A stretch of 64,000 nt of DNA, from positions 78,501-142,500 of the forward strand of contig JBAMJV010005494.1 of assembly GCA_037951105.1 (NCBI GenBank), given 5' to 3'. Below the pieces are notes generated by a model. The model was not told the DNA's origin. It saw nothing but the letters and a program-made list of their open reading frames with translations, and did no database searches. Position 1 is the stretch's first letter. Every line of letters begins with the position of its first letter. Shown here piece after piece: positions 1 to 10,480 of this stretch. Source of the DNA: Echinarachnius parma. Lineage: Eukaryota > Echinodermata > Echinoidea > Clypeasteroida > Echinarachniidae. Both the position numbers and the translations under genes were made by a program.

Positions 1-50
1 TCCTGCAGGCAAGGAATCTAGTGACTATATTGACATATATTCACAAACTG

Positions 51-270
51 ACAAAGGGTTAATATAATGTGCATTAATTTCTGTGATTTGAACAGAACTG
101 ACATTAATTTCTGTGATTTGAACAGAACTGACATTAATTTCTGTGATTTGAACAGAACTGACATTAATTTCTGTGATTTGAACAGAACTGACATTAATTT
201 CTGTGATTTGAACAGAACTGACAAAGGGTTAATATAATATGCATTAATTTCTGTGATTTGAACAGAACCG
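51..270. repeat. 30-bp minisatellite with 50-bp variant units at both ends
   Basis: Five consecutive copies of a 30-bp unit containing ATTAATTTCTGTGATTTG and AACAGAACTG run from 71 to 220, almost identical to each other. The first copy (51-100) and the last (221-270) are preceded by the same 20-bp leader, ACAAAGGGTTAATATAAT plus two bases, so the array is a 50-bp unit whose last 30 bp was amplified in place. A repetitive minus-strand reading frame across it is a by-product of the 30-bp (10-codon) period and not a gene. Confidence 0.9.
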
Positions 271-509
271 TTTAAGTTGCCCTGAGGTCTAACCACTACC
301 TACATTCATGGAAACACACATGGGAGCACTTAGGCAGATTGCAGAGTAAAAGCCATCATATTGATTTGCAATTCAAACATTCAGCTCTATACTTTTGTTC
401 CCTTCATTTTATATCGATGAATCTAAAAGTCATTGTTTCACTGCAAAATGCAAAGAGAATGAAGTTTTGAAAGAGCATATATAATCATGTGCTTAACTTC
501 TCCCTTACC

Positions 510-894
510 TTAAAGGGATCTAGTAACATTGTCCAAATCCTCAAAATCCAATTGGAATTCTAGCGGTTCCCTCATACCTTGTTGTATTAATTAACAATAG
601 AAGCATGGGACAGGTTTCGGTTTTTCAAATTTCCCTTTCGTGAAAAAGATATTTACGGTTGAAGTGTTCAGATTTTTAACTATCCACTGGATAATCATAA
701 CTGTGAACAAAGTCAGTGCAATGAACTGTGAACAACACTTCGCATGTATCGCTCATTACTCGGCCATATAACATCCATTCAATCTTAAATTGTTCACACA
801 TTACTTAGTGGACATATCAGATCACAACAATACACATTGTATCAACCATTCATCATTTTTTTGCACATGTCAACAAAGTTACTAGATCCCTTAA
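510..894 (-). mobile_element. TTAA-type MITE, family A, copy 1
   Basis: This element is about 385 bp long. Terminal inverted repeats TTAAAGGGATCTAGTAAC and GTTACTAGATCCCTTAA bound it. The interior is shared with copies near 1.66, 10.9, 29.7 and 40.2 kb, including the stretches TCATTACTCGGCCATATAAC and CGGTTTTTCAAATTTCCC. It has no coding capacity. Structure and TTAA ends are those of a non-autonomous piggyBac-like element, which is inference from ends only. Confidence 0.8.
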
Positions 895-1177
895 ATGTAA
901 TATATCGCAACCCCACAACTGAAGTAAACTTCTACACCCAATGCATCTTCCCCAAGCCAACCCATCCCCTCTCCCAAACAACAAAGTTCCTTCCCCAAAA
1001 GGAACCCCTAATCTACCGAAAACAAAACATATTTTCAGCACCGAAACTAAAATGCTGAACCATACCTCTTGTAAATGTGTGTACTCCCAAATTTCTTTTT
1101 TTAAGTACACGTACACCAATACAAAAATCCAAGTTAAGTATTTATACAGTATAACAGTGCTCATCCTAGCATAGGCC
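895..1177. other. No gene seen
   Basis: CA-rich unique-looking sequence. Short open frames on both strands have no recognisable domain. Confidence 0.4.
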
Positions 1178-1338
1178 TAAATTCTACGGGCCCGATCGGG
1201 CAAGCAAATGTAACAGAATTTGTTATGTTTTTCTTTGTTTGGGGCCACCAAATTTAGTTTTAGGGCCACTAGAAGTTGACAAATCTTGTTTTTACTTGCC
1301 CGACTGGGCCACAAGGCACAAATGCTAATTTCTAGCAT
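1178..1338. repeat. Dispersed repeat J, copy 1 (GGGCAAG / CTTGCCC motifs)
   Basis: The stretch starts with GGGCCCGATCGGGCAAG and ends with ACTTGCCCGACTGGGCC, an imperfect inverted arrangement. A related, longer copy with repeated ACTTGCCC motifs lies at 19165-19410. Confidence 0.5.
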
Positions 1339-1661
1339 CATATAAGTATAAATATCATTCCCCTAGTACATTAGCAATGATGAACACTATCAATGTTCCT
1401 TTCTATGCAAGCACATTCCGCAGACCCTGAACATTACATTTTACACCATGACTATGCAAAGCACTGGGCACTTAATCATCATGAGCTGTGCGAGTCAATT
1501 TAATGCAAATTGGCAACATTTACTCTAGTCACGTCCGTCAGTCCATCTCCATCAGACAAACACGCCCGTAATGGCATACTCTCAACGCAGTGATGAGAAA
1601 AATGTCTGTCCAGAGTGCCATGGTCTCCTCTAGCCCACAATGCTCACAGTTCAATCAGATC
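1339..1661. other. No feature seen
   Basis: Unique-looking non-coding sequence between a dispersed repeat and family A copy 2. Confidence 0.4.
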
Positions 1662-2047
1662 TAAAGGGATCTAGTAACATTGTTGACATGTGCAAAAAGT
1701 GATGAATGGTTGATATAATGTATATTGTTGTTATCTGATATGTCCACTGGGTGTTGTGTGAAAATTTTAAGTTAAGTGGACATTACATGTAATGTATATG
1801 GCCGAGTTATGAGCAAAAATGCAAAGTGATATTCACTAACTAATTGCACTCATTTTTTACACGGTTTTGACGATCCAGTGGATAATTTAACATCTAAACA
1901 CTTATCGTAAATATCTTTTTAAGGAAAGGGAAATTTGAAAAATCAAAACCTGTCCCAAGCTTTTATTGTTAATACGAATACAACCAGGTATAAGGGGACC
2001 GCTAGAATTCTAATTGGATTTTAAGTATTTGGGCAATAGTCCCTTTA
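1662..2047 (+). mobile_element. TTAA-type MITE, family A, copy 2
   Basis: About 386 bp, opposite orientation to copy 1. It begins TAAAGGGATCTAGTAAC and ends with a decayed end (GGGCAATAGTCCCTTTAA). The interior matches the other family A copies, for example GGAAATTTGAAAAATC and CAACCAGGTATAAGGG. Confidence 0.8.
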
Positions 2048-2249
2048 ATGATTTCATCCTAACATTTGTCTGCCCAGAAGAATGATCTGCTAGATTGGAT
2101 AGCTCTGCACTTACTATGACTCATTTGATTACACTTGCCTTTATAGCGGATAAGCATTATTTTACATTTTATTTTTTGCAGGGGATAAATAAATTATACA
2201 TGTAGACTTATTACTGAGCTTTTATTCATTGTAGATGATTAGCGATTAA

Positions 2250-2395
2250 GGAGATTCATTACCTTTGTCAAATTCAACCAAAATCACTTAGAGCTTCCAC
2301 ATTCTTGTTTTACTACAAGTCAAACATTTAAGTACAATATGAATGTGGAAGCTCTACGTGATTTTGGTTGAATTTGACAAAGGTAATGGATCTCC
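2250..2395. repeat. Near-perfect inverted repeat (hairpin element)
   Basis: Arms of about 57 bp (2250-2307 and 2339-2395) are almost exact reverse complements. The left arm reads GGAGATTCATTACC then TTTGTCAAATTCAACC; the right arm reads GGTTGAATTTGACAAA then GGTAATGGATCTCC. The loop is about 31 bp. It is probably a tiny fold-back transposon. Confidence 0.8.
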
Positions 2396-2559
2396 TCTTG
2401 TTCCTTGTTGTTTGGCTTGTGACCATAAAAGAAGAATGATATGGATATAGGGGGTTTGATTGTGTAACTGTCTCCATAATTAGGAAGATAGTTTTATGAT
2501 CAAATTGAAAATCTGTCCAGAATGCTTTTTCATTGTAGTCAAAATCAGTGGGCAGTACA
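2396..2559. other. No feature seen
   Basis: AT-rich unique-looking sequence. Confidence 0.3.
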
Positions 2560-2648
2560 TGTAGGTGATAAATTCTGACATAAATAGTTCCTTTTTACAC
2601 TAGGTTGTTGTAAACAAACTAATCAAAACAACTAATTTATCACCTACA
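2560..2648. repeat. 89-bp inverted-repeat element
   Basis: Perfect 15-bp terminal inverted repeats, TGTAGGTGATAAATT at 2560 and AATTTATCACCTACA ending at 2648, flank about 59 bp of unrelated sequence. Only one copy was seen in the window. Confidence 0.55.
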
Positions 2649-2756
2649 AAATTGAATTTGGAGAACTCAGAAGCACCAATATTAGAAAATTAAAATATTG
2701 CAGTTTTATTAGGGACTTGTGTAGGGAAAGGGGCAACTTGTAATGTATGTATCACA

Positions 2757-3163
2757 CAGTATTCATACCCTTACTTTTAAGTCAAATTCCATGACTTTCC
2801 ATGACCTTCTGAGCAAGAATTCCATGACTTTTACACGACTTCTCACCACATAAACAAGGTTCCTTATAATTTACTCTTTGAGTTCTTTTTGTAACAAAGT
2901 GGTTGTATTCCAGTACAGAAGAAATTGAGATAAAATATTTAATTGTCAAAGTACGGAGTTCCTTGTATATGTTATGTAATGTTATCATTTTAATTATATG
3001 TAAATATCTTTTTTAAATATATGTGGCTGCGATTTATATTATTTCCAATAAAACCTTTTCAATTTCAATGAAATTACATGAATTTTCATGACTTTCAAGG
3101 CCTGGAAAAACGAAAGTTAAATTCCATGACTTTCCAGGTTTTCCAGGCCCTGTGTGAACCCTG
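2757..3163. mobile_element. hAT-like non-autonomous element
   Basis: Sub-terminal repeats of the type ATTCCATGACTTTCC occur near both ends. The right end reads AGGCCCTGTGTGAACCCTG, and the left end begins CAGTATTCATACCCTT. The flanks share TCACA on both sides, a possible remnant of a target duplication. Elements with CAGGGTTCACAC ends and repeated ATTCCATGACTTT blocks are common in animal genomes and usually assigned to hAT; here that is from memory of the pattern. No transposase is present. Confidence 0.55.
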
Positions 3164-3314
3164 TCACATTCATGATTAGTGCTGTATTCAAACTCATACA
3201 TCATGTTCATGTCATTGATGTAAATCAAGTTGGACTCAGCTAATGTCACTTCCCACAAATCAAGTTTTAATTGCCGCTGCCGAGTTTATTTACACGACCT
3301 TCATCAGTGTGTAC

Positions 3315-3472
3315 AGGGTCTGTACATTGCAGAAAGAGATACAATCGATTGTATTAAAGTTACAATCAATTGTAAGTCAGATCACGTGTTCTAAATGCGC
3401 AAATCTGATTGGTTGAAACGCGAACATTTTCCCGACTTACAATCAATTGTATCTCTTTCTGCAACAGGGCCC
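3315..3472. mobile_element. MITE family L, copy 1 (GCAGAAAGAGAT ends)
   Basis: Inverted ends: TTGCAGAAAGAGATACAATC at the left, and ATCTCTTTCTGCAACAGGGC at the right. ACAATCGATTGTA and ACAATCAATTGTA palindromes lie inside each end. A second copy with cleaner GTTGCAGAAAGAGATGCA ends lies at 17449-17612. Confidence 0.75.
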
Positions 3473-3860
3473 TAGTCTGACAATGCAAATATTATCCAGT
3501 ATTATGTATGTGATGATTATGCCATGAAAAGTAGCATTTTATTTGTTGCAGTCGATTTTTTATTTACACAACCTTCAGCAGTATACTCTCTGACATTTCG
3601 GCAATGCCCATCTCTATACATAATTATATTCATTTCATGAAAAAAGTAAGATTTTATCTGCTGTAGTTGACTTTATTTAAACAAGCATCACCAGTATAAA
3701 GGCTAATGTATCATACATGATTATGTGATCGATCGATGTGCATCTTTCCACATAATATCATGACATAATAAAAGGCAAGAATTGATTTGTTGCTGTTGAA
3801 ATATTTGCACAACCATCAACAGAATGTGCTGGAATGTCTGACTTCCATAAATGATTAGCC

Positions 3861-4265
3861 ATCAAGGACGATGGCCCACATATTTGTGGTTGGTAGACCT
3901 ACACTTCAGCAAGAAGATAACTAGTTATATGAGGTATACAAGGAAAAAGAGCATACATTTCTCTTTTTTAGGCATATTTTGTTACTCTACCTGCTTTCAA
4001 TATTTTGTATTGATTTTTATTATTGCGTAGAGCGCTATAATTTAGGAAAATCCTTAAATTGGCCACACATTGTCATATTTTCAAAACAGATCGCGTTCAA
4101 ATTGGCAACTTTGTGGCAAGGTTACTTCATATTTGTCTCATTTTTTAATAACTTAATATTTTCCACCTTTATTATGTCATTAAAAGGAAGGGGAAAAATA
4201 GAAGTTGCCAACTCATTGAGGAAAATAATGATCAATTTTGCCTTGAAATAGCTCTCGTCCTTGAT
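3861..4265. mobile_element. Inverted-repeat element nested in the tandem repeat
   Basis: ATCAAGGACGA at 3861 is mirrored by TCGTCCTTGAT ending at 4265. The interruption falls in the middle of the unit sequence CATACATGATTAGGCAATG, with GATTAGCC on the left and GGTTAGGC on the right, so insertion into an existing unit with a short duplication is likely. Its AT-rich interior has no homologue in the window. Confidence 0.5.
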
Positions 4266-4463
4266 TGGTTAGGCAATGTACATGTCTGACACATCATTTC
4301 ACACCAAAAAAAAGAATATTTCATTTGTTGCAGTTGACTCTATTTGCACAACCATCAACAGTATGTCCTGGAATGTCTGACTTCCATACATGCTTGGCAA
4401 TGTAAATGTCTGATAAATAAATATCATTTCATGAAAAAACAAGATTTTCTTTGCTATAGTCCA

Positions 4464-4667
4464 CAGTGGCAAAGCGATTGGGGGGGGGGGGGGGGGGGGG
4501 CATGGGGAGCACGTGCCCCTTCCCCCCCCCCCCCCCCCCCATTAAGTTGAAAAAACAAAAGGGGACATTTTTTGAAAAAAACAAAGAAATACATATATAT
4601 AAGGTGTGCCCCCAATTAGTATCCATGCCCCCCCCCCCCCTCCATCAGTCCAACCACGCTACGCCAG
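4464..4667. mobile_element. Poly-G/poly-C element, family I, copy 1
   Basis: It begins CAGTGGCAAAGCGATT, followed by a run of about 20 G, CATGGGGAGCACGTGCCCC, poly-C, then AAAGGGGACATT, a second poly-C tract and the end CCACGCTACGCCAG. Ends of the type CAGTGGCGTAGCG and a CACGTG core recur at 14988-15175, 39499-39630 and (left end only) 53160. G-run length is unreliable in any assembly. Confidence 0.65.
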
Positions 4668-4870
4668 TAACGTCATGAACATCCTTTTGTACATATTATT
4701 TCATTCGTTGCAGTTGACTTTATTTGCACAGCCATCAACAGTATATGTGCAGGAATGTCTGACTCGCATGTTTTTGTGTAAATGAAATTGGTGGCAACAT
4801 TTATTAAAAGCTGTTTTCTAATGTGTAATTTTAATGAAATAATGACATGAAAACAGAAATGTGTACATTC

Positions 4871-5488
4871 GCACATCTGACTTCAAGTTCATTTTATTCA
4901 TTTCAATGTTAAAAACACAAAGTATATAATACATGTATCAGTCATACAGATAAAGCATTGAAATAGGGAGACTACAAAAAAGTTATACACTTGTAGGCAG
5001 TAGCCCCCTTTAACATATCTAATAATAATAATAATAATAATATAGAGCATTTATAATGCGCCATGACTCTAGTGAACACTATTCTCAGGCGCAATAGAAA
5101 ATAAAAAGGAAAGTAAAGGAGAGAGAGAGAAACAGTAAAGCGTTGTACAAATTTGATACAAATACAATCATAATCATAAGAAAATGATATAACATACACA
5201 AAGAATATTTAAAAAATTTAAAAAAAACATTTAAAATACCTAAAAAACCTACAACTACAGCAACTACGACTTGCACATAAACAATTAGATGTTCGTAGTT
5301 GCTGCAGCATCATTTATTCCAAATTTATCACCATTATGTGTTACAAGCATGTCGGATGTGCGAATGTACACAATTGTGTGCTCATGCCTTTATTTCATGA
5401 AAATTAAGCATTTAAAATCAGGCTTAAATGCTGACACCAATTTCATTTACACAAATACTGCACTTCATGCTTTTATGTTATCTAGCAC
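4871..5488. repeat. ATA microsatellite with SINE-like piece; otherwise no gene seen
   Basis: 5018-5042 is an AATAATAAT run followed by TATAGAGCATTTATAATGCGCC, resembling dispersed repeat W seen at 12322 and 17613. The rest is AT-rich and non-coding. Confidence 0.4.
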
Positions 5489-5890
5489 TGATATGAACAT
5501 AGAGTGGAGTGAGAAAGAGGGGCTTCCCTAGGACAGAAATCAAGTGCATTTTAAGCTAGTAATCACTGCTGAAATTAAGCTCACAGACTATTCCTGCACG
5601 CACAACTAAAACTGTTGCACGCCACCAATTTCATTTAATATACTTTTATTTTATTTTGTTTAATGCATTTTATGCATTGATGTTATCTTGACCTGATATG
5701 AACATAGAGTGGAGTGAGAAAGAGGGGCTTCCCCTACAGAAATCTAAGCGTGTTGTAAGCTAGCGGCTAGTTTGTGGCTAGCTAGCATCAAGCTTAATTG
5801 GTGATCACTGCTGAAATTAAGCTCACAGACTATTCCTGCACGAATGACTACATGCTAATGACAAGCTTAAAAACTATTGCACACCAGCAA
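5489..5890. repeat. Two-copy duplication, period about 207 bp
   Basis: The block GATATGAACATAGAGTGGAG through ACTATTCCTGCACG occurs at about 5489-5605 and again at 5696-5842. The second copy is longer because a fold-back element (5731-5991) begins in it. Confidence 0.7.
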
Positions 5891-5991
5891 TTTCAGCAGA
5901 GATTGCAACTAGCTAGCTGCAAGCTAGCTGAGCTGCTAGCTAGCTGCAAAACTAGCCACAAGCTAGCAGCACACTTATATTTCTGTAGGGC
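5731..5991. mobile_element. Fold-back element rich in GCTAGC palindromes
   Basis: The left end CCCCTACAGAAATCTAAG is mirrored by TATATTTCTGTAGGG at the right. Next to each end lie clusters of CTAGC/GCTAG words (GGCTAGCTAGCA on the left, TGCTAGCTAGCTGC on the right). The middle carries the flanking duplication sequence, so the hairpin arms may have formed around existing DNA. Confidence 0.55.
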
Positions 5992-6000
5992 TTACATGTA

Positions 6001-6337
6001 CCAGAGTATCCAGGAGGCCCGATGGTAAAAGTGCCCCCCGCCCCCCTCCCTTGCATAATGTACATTTATTCAAGAGGGTAATCTATTCATTCATCCCCCT
6101 GAATACTGGAAATGGCCAGTGCCCCCCCCCCCCCACCCCCTCCCTTGCATCTATTCTCAGAACACTGTGTAAACACAATTGGTGTGAGTGTTATTCCAAT
6201 GTGTGTGTGCTTGTGTGTTGTACACCTTTTAACATATATGTGTTTGTTTGTTTGTTGTTTGTTTGTTGTTTTTGTTTTTTAATAATATTATGCTAAAGTG
6301 AACAATAGCCCATAAGGCGAGATAAATCAAACTCTAA
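6001..6337. repeat. Duplicated C-rich block and TTTG repeats
   Basis: AGTGCCCCCC...CCTCCCTTGCAT occurs at 6029-6056 and again at 6119-6150. A GTTTGTTT-type run covers about 6239-6275. No gene. Confidence 0.45.
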
Positions 6338-6777
6338 TATGTGACCTTACACCACAAAACGACCAATAAGTCAGGAAAATTAATTGTGCTGCTTTTCATA
6401 AAACATTAAAATAGAAGTCATTCCTTTTAAAATGGTATATCATTCGCATTATTTGGACTAAGCAAACCCTCTCAAAACGAACACCAAAGATTTGGGATAT
6501 GGCTGAAGCATTTTCAAAATAAGGGAGAAACGGGCCATTTAAAAGATCAGTTTCTATTAAAGCGCTGTACTAAGATCACATTTATTAGATGAAAAATTAA
6601 TATTTAAACATGATTTCCGACGCTCAAAATGTTACAGAAGCTAGATTAAGATATGCTTATTCAGGAAATACCAAAATCTTTAATCTCATATTTTGAACTA
6701 AATTTGACTATTTTAGCTAATAAAAGAGAAACTACCACAGCGACATAACGGTCGTTTTGTTGTGTAAGGTCACATAT
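6338..6777. mobile_element. MITE family N (TATGTGACCTTACAC ends)
   Basis: Terminal inverted repeats TATGTGACCTTACACCACAA and TTGTTGTGTAAGGTCACATA enclose 440 bp, with AAACGACC mirrored by GGTCGTTTT just inside. The interior is AT-rich and non-coding. The outer TATGTGACC resembles the ends of family O but the rest differs. Confidence 0.7.
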
Positions 6778-7086
6778 AGGCAAAAGAACACTATAAAAGA
6801 CATCCACATAGGCCAATCAATGGTTCACAGTAGCTTAAGATTTAAGAATGCCCTCAGAGACTTGACCTTTGTTTGATTGTTTGTTTGTTTGTTTGTTTGT
6901 TTGTGTATAAATATGTGTGTTTATATGACACATGATAATCTTTAATGGCTTGTCCACATTCTACATGTTAATGACTGTCTAAATTCCCAGCTGTCCAAAC
7001 TCATACAAACTGGAAAATCCATCGAATAGCAAGGCTGTTGCAAATAAAAATTGATTTGTATTTATATATTTCTGATTTGCAGTCCA
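6778..7086. other. No gene; GTTT microsatellite
   Basis: Seven or so GTTT units around 6873-6904 in otherwise unremarkable sequence. Confidence 0.4.
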
Positions 7087-7166
7087 TTAACCCGTTCCCA
7101 ACGAGTTTATGAAATCCCCATAGACTTTGTACACAACTCACTCAGTTCCTGTGGTCAAGGGGTTAA
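7087..7166. mobile_element. 80-bp TTAA unit, family E
   Basis: TTAACCCGTTCCCAACGAG to GTCAAGGGGTTAA, exactly 80 bp between and including TTAA ends. The core ATCCCCATAGACTTTGTACA is shared with about a dozen other copies in the window. Confidence 0.75.
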
Positions 7167-8150
7167 TTTAACAAATTACACACATGGAACCTCTTCTGAC
7201 CCAACTTCTGAATCCTTGATCTAGATATATGAGGTTTCTATCCAATCAAATGCAGTTCGGATTCGTAAATTAGACGCAGAGTGACATCTTGTGAACCACT
7301 TGAGCATGATGCGTAATACACATCGGCTCGGTGTCATGCAGTGCGCACAAGTTAGTCTACTTTAAAATGGCTGCCCACGGTGTTGTATTCCAATGCATGA
7401 CAATCTTTAAAATAAGAAATCTGGGCCCATATTCATAAAACAGCACTAGCTTTGTTCGATTATGCGTCTAATTTAGATGATAGCGCAAAGTATGCAACAA
7501 AAGATCATTTTAGTTGCCGACTATTAAAGGTTAACTTTGTTGATGATACATTGTAAATTTATGCCCATGATACACAGATACACATACTCAGTAACTATAG
7601 AAACAAGTTGTCTTGTTCACCTAGCCCTATCATTCACAATAAATACTTTGAAACTAAGCTGCCTTTATACTAATCTAATTTATACTAATCTAGTGTGGTT
7701 TTTTATTATGGGCCCTGGAGGCTCGAAGTGGGTAAGTTTCACTAACCCAAGTAAACTAACATTCGGTCAATAGTCAGAACAAGTAGCGATTCCTTAGCAC
7801 TGTATGTGCATAACAAGCAACTGGCTTGAATACTCCTTAGGGAGTGAAACATGTTCAAGGAATTATTGCAGTGTGCACTCGATGACTGGGGAAAGGGCTA
7901 TGATACTACGACATTTTATAAACCAGAACGTCAATGACATAGCGCTCATCCGGCATCTCGCAACATCAAATATCGCAAATTTCATGTGGTACACTTTTCA
8001 ACTGGTCAAAAAATAAAAATGTGATGCCCTGGAAGGGACATAAAAATTAATTTAAAAAAAATTAGAGTGAAAAAAATAGAAATTTGATGCCCCAGAAGGG
8101 ACATGGGAAAAAAAATAAATAAATAAATAAATAAATTTTTTTTTTTTTTT
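7167..8150. other. No gene seen; short duplicated block near the end
   Basis: Nothing recognisable up to about 8010. The block TTGATGCCC.GAAGGGACAT occurs twice at about 8017-8055 and 8073-8107, followed by AAAT and poly-T tracts. Confidence 0.4.
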
Positions 8151-8694
8151 TTAAAGGGGTAGTTTAGTTTTGGTAGAGAAGGGCGCTGCTCATCGCAATT
8201 TTTTTGTGAGGTAATGAAAAACTGAGTGTCGAATTTGAGAGAACATGCAATTTTAATGGCAGAATAAACTTTATTTGATCAAAATCGACCCAGAAATGGC
8301 TGAAATATCTGTAAATATATATGATCTTATAATTATTTGGGGCTCAAATAATTAGACGGGTTTTTCAAAAAATTTTAAAAATGCTTCCACTTTTTCAAAA
8401 ATTTTCAAAAGCGTTTTTTAAATAAATGTTGATGATCTCTCTATTAAATCATTGTATCAATAACACATCACATGCATAATTTTGTATGAAAAATGGTTGA
8501 AACCAATGCTTTTTTAGAAAGCGCCCTCTTGTGTTTTAATGGCTCTTTTTTAATGATAACAGGCTTTTTACTTAGTCATTTGTAATTTTGTATACGTTAC
8601 GAGCATGGTGGAGTTATAACTGTTAGTTGATAATGTTACTGTCCAGGTTTGGTTACTAAAGTTCAGCCTTACCAAAACTAAACTACCCCTTTAA
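8151..8694 (+). mobile_element. TTAA-type MITE, family B, copy 1
   Basis: It is 544 bp long, between TTAAAGGGGTAGTTTAGTTT and AAACTAAACTACCCCTTTAA. Interior landmarks shared with the other copies are GAGGTAATGAAAAACTGAGT, GGCAGAATAAACTTTATTTG, AGCGCCCTCTTGTG and GAGCATGGTGGAGTTATAAC. It carries no protein. Two empty-site comparisons elsewhere in the window support insertion at TTAA. Confidence 0.85.
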
Positions 8695-8705
8695 ATATAA
8701 AAAAA

Positions 8706-8765
<60 letters not shown>

Positions 8766-8775
8766 AAATAAATAA

Positions 8776-8818
<43 letters not shown>

Positions 8819-8821
8819 AAA
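8695..8821. repeat. AAAT microsatellite
   Basis: About 120 bp of AAAT units with two small interruptions, directly abutting the right end of family B copy 1. Confidence 0.9.
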
Positions 8822-9356
8822 AAATTACCATAATTAATTAATGGAGAAAAATTTCAAAATTCTGTGTAGAAGTTTAGTGTACCAAAGTTAGCTCTACCAG
8901 ATAAAGCAAACCAAATCAAAATCGGTCGAGAAATGAAGGAGAAGAAGCATTTTTTGTGATTTTTGGAATAAATTTGCATAAATTACCATAATTAATTAAT
9001 GGAGAAAAATTTCAAAATTCTGTGTAGAAGTTTGGTGTACCAAAGTTAGCTCTACCAGATAAAGCAAACCAAATCAAAATCGGTCGAGAAATGAAGGAGA
9101 AGAAGCATTTTTTGTGATTTCGAATAAATTTGCATAAATTAGCATATATAATGAATTTCACGATTCTGCGTAGAAGTTTTAAATCCCCCTCCTAGCCCTA
9201 TCTCATGAAACAATCAGAATCAAAATCGGTTGAAAAATAACGAAGAAGAAGCATTTTGAAAACTGTGGACGGACGGACGGACGGACGGAAGGACGGACGG
9301 ACGACGGACGCCACGCCATGGCATAAGCTCATCGGGCCCTTCGGGCCGGATGAGCT
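8822..9356. repeat. 157-bp tandem units with GGAC tail and terminal hairpin
   Basis: Three units of about 157 bp (starts near 8822, 8980 and 9137) share AATCAAAATCGGTCGAGAAA and GAAGGAGAAGAAGCATTTT. They are followed by a GGAC microsatellite (9268-9310) and a 31-bp hairpin, AGCTCATCGGGCCC mirrored by GGGCCGGATGAGCT, at 9326-9356. Repeats that end in GGACGG tracts and this GGGCCCTTCGGGCC hairpin are widespread in marine invertebrates; the transposon class is not clear to me. Confidence 0.7.
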
Positions 9357-9606
9357 AAAAATAGTGACATTATTTTATTTATATTAATATACAATGTACA
9401 GAAATATGTACACTTAAAATACCACTTTCCTCCAGTGGTAAATGCTACAGTGCATAATGGGCAGTTCTGGCGATTAAAAAACATTATATTTGTCAGCTTC
9501 GAGTCTAGACTACCCTAGCGCCCATCTTCCTAATCTACCTTATCCCGCCAAGGTGACCGCTGGTCTGGCATAAGTCCATTAGTGGAGTAATGAAGCGAGT
9601 TAATTG
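9357..9606. other. No feature seen
   Basis: Unique-looking non-coding sequence. Confidence 0.3.
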
Positions 9607-10480
9607 CTTGCCTCCAAGATAGTATCGGGGTCATCAAATGAGCGCTCAAGGCTTGAACAATTTAATTTTTCATGTCTGAATGTTAAATACATTAGCAATT
9701 TAAAGGGGCATATAATATATGAAAACTTAACAAAATGTTGTTAGAATGGTAAAGACAAATAAGGGAAATCAATCAAAACACAAGACAATGGCGTGCATTC
9801 AAGATAGTATTGGTCATCTAATGACCGCTCAAGGCTCGGACAATTGAATCTGTCATGTCTGGATGTTATTATAGATTAGCAAATGCAAAGGGGCTTTTAA
9901 AAATAAAATTTGAATAAATAATATTGATAAGTATAGAGACCCTTACGCAAACCAAACAAAACACAAGAAAATGGCATGTCTCCAAGATAGTATCTGGGTC
10001 ATCTAATGACCATTCAATCTCTAATGTATGAATGTTATTATACAGTAGATTAGCAAATTTAAAGGGGCTTTTAAGAAATTGAAATATTAAACAAAATATT
10101 GGCACAATGGTAAAGACCAATATAAAGGCAAACCAATCAAAACACAAGACAATGGCATGTCTCCAAGACAGAATAGGGGCCATCTAATGGGCGCTCAAGG
10201 CTTAAGCCCTCTGCAGACAGAGCCGACTCGACCCGATTCGACCCGTTTTTATTCCGATCGGCTCAGTTTTCAGTGCCTCGCGACACACATTTTGCCAGTC
10301 GAGAGACAGTCGGATGCCAGTTTGGGCCGATTCAACACGATAAATCTGCTCCGACCGACCGGGCCCACCTCTAGCCTGATTGAAACCAGTCGGATCGGGT
10401 CGAGTCGGCTCTGTCTGCGCCGGGCTTAAAACAATTCAATCTGTCATGTCTGAATGTTATTATAGATTAGCAAGTTTAAA
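9607..10480. repeat. 183-bp tandem array (4 units)
   Basis: The landmark CCAAGATAGTATC or its variants falls at 9617, 9801, 9984 and 10165, giving periods of 184, 183 and 181 bp. Each unit carries TCATGTCTGAATGTTA and AAAGGGGCTTTTAA. Unit 4 is split by the family C element at 10206-10425. Confidence 0.85.
10206..10425. mobile_element. TTAA-type fold-back MITE, family C, copy 1
   Basis: It is flanked by TTAA on both sides (10202-10205 and 10426-10429). The ends AGCCGACTCGACCCGAT and ATCGGGTCGAGTCGGCT are mirrored over about 35 bp. It interrupts unit 4 of the 183-bp array; unit 1 of the array, with CTTGAACAATT at the same place, shows the uninterrupted form. GC content is much higher than the surroundings. 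An open frame across it is incidental. Confidence 0.8.

Larger units (their letters stand above)
3256..4870. repeat. Complex tandem repeat (GTTGCAGTTGACTTTATTTG units)
   Basis: Related units with GTTGACTTTATTTGCACA, CCATCAACAGTAT and GGAATGTCTGACTTCCAT start near 3270, 3550, 3660, 3790, 4325 and 4708. Basic spacing is 110-130 bp. The larger gaps are insertions: family L at 3315-3472, an element at 3861-4265 and a poly-G element at 4464-4667. Confidence 0.7.

Noticed and set aside
18..296. 92-codon minus-strand frame with repeated SQKLMSVLFK
   Set aside because: The peptide repeat is produced by the 30-bp minisatellite, whose period is a multiple of three; no start context or domain.
10157..10429. 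90-codon plus-strand frame
   Set aside because: Runs through the family C fold-back element; both arms are in it as mirror sequence.
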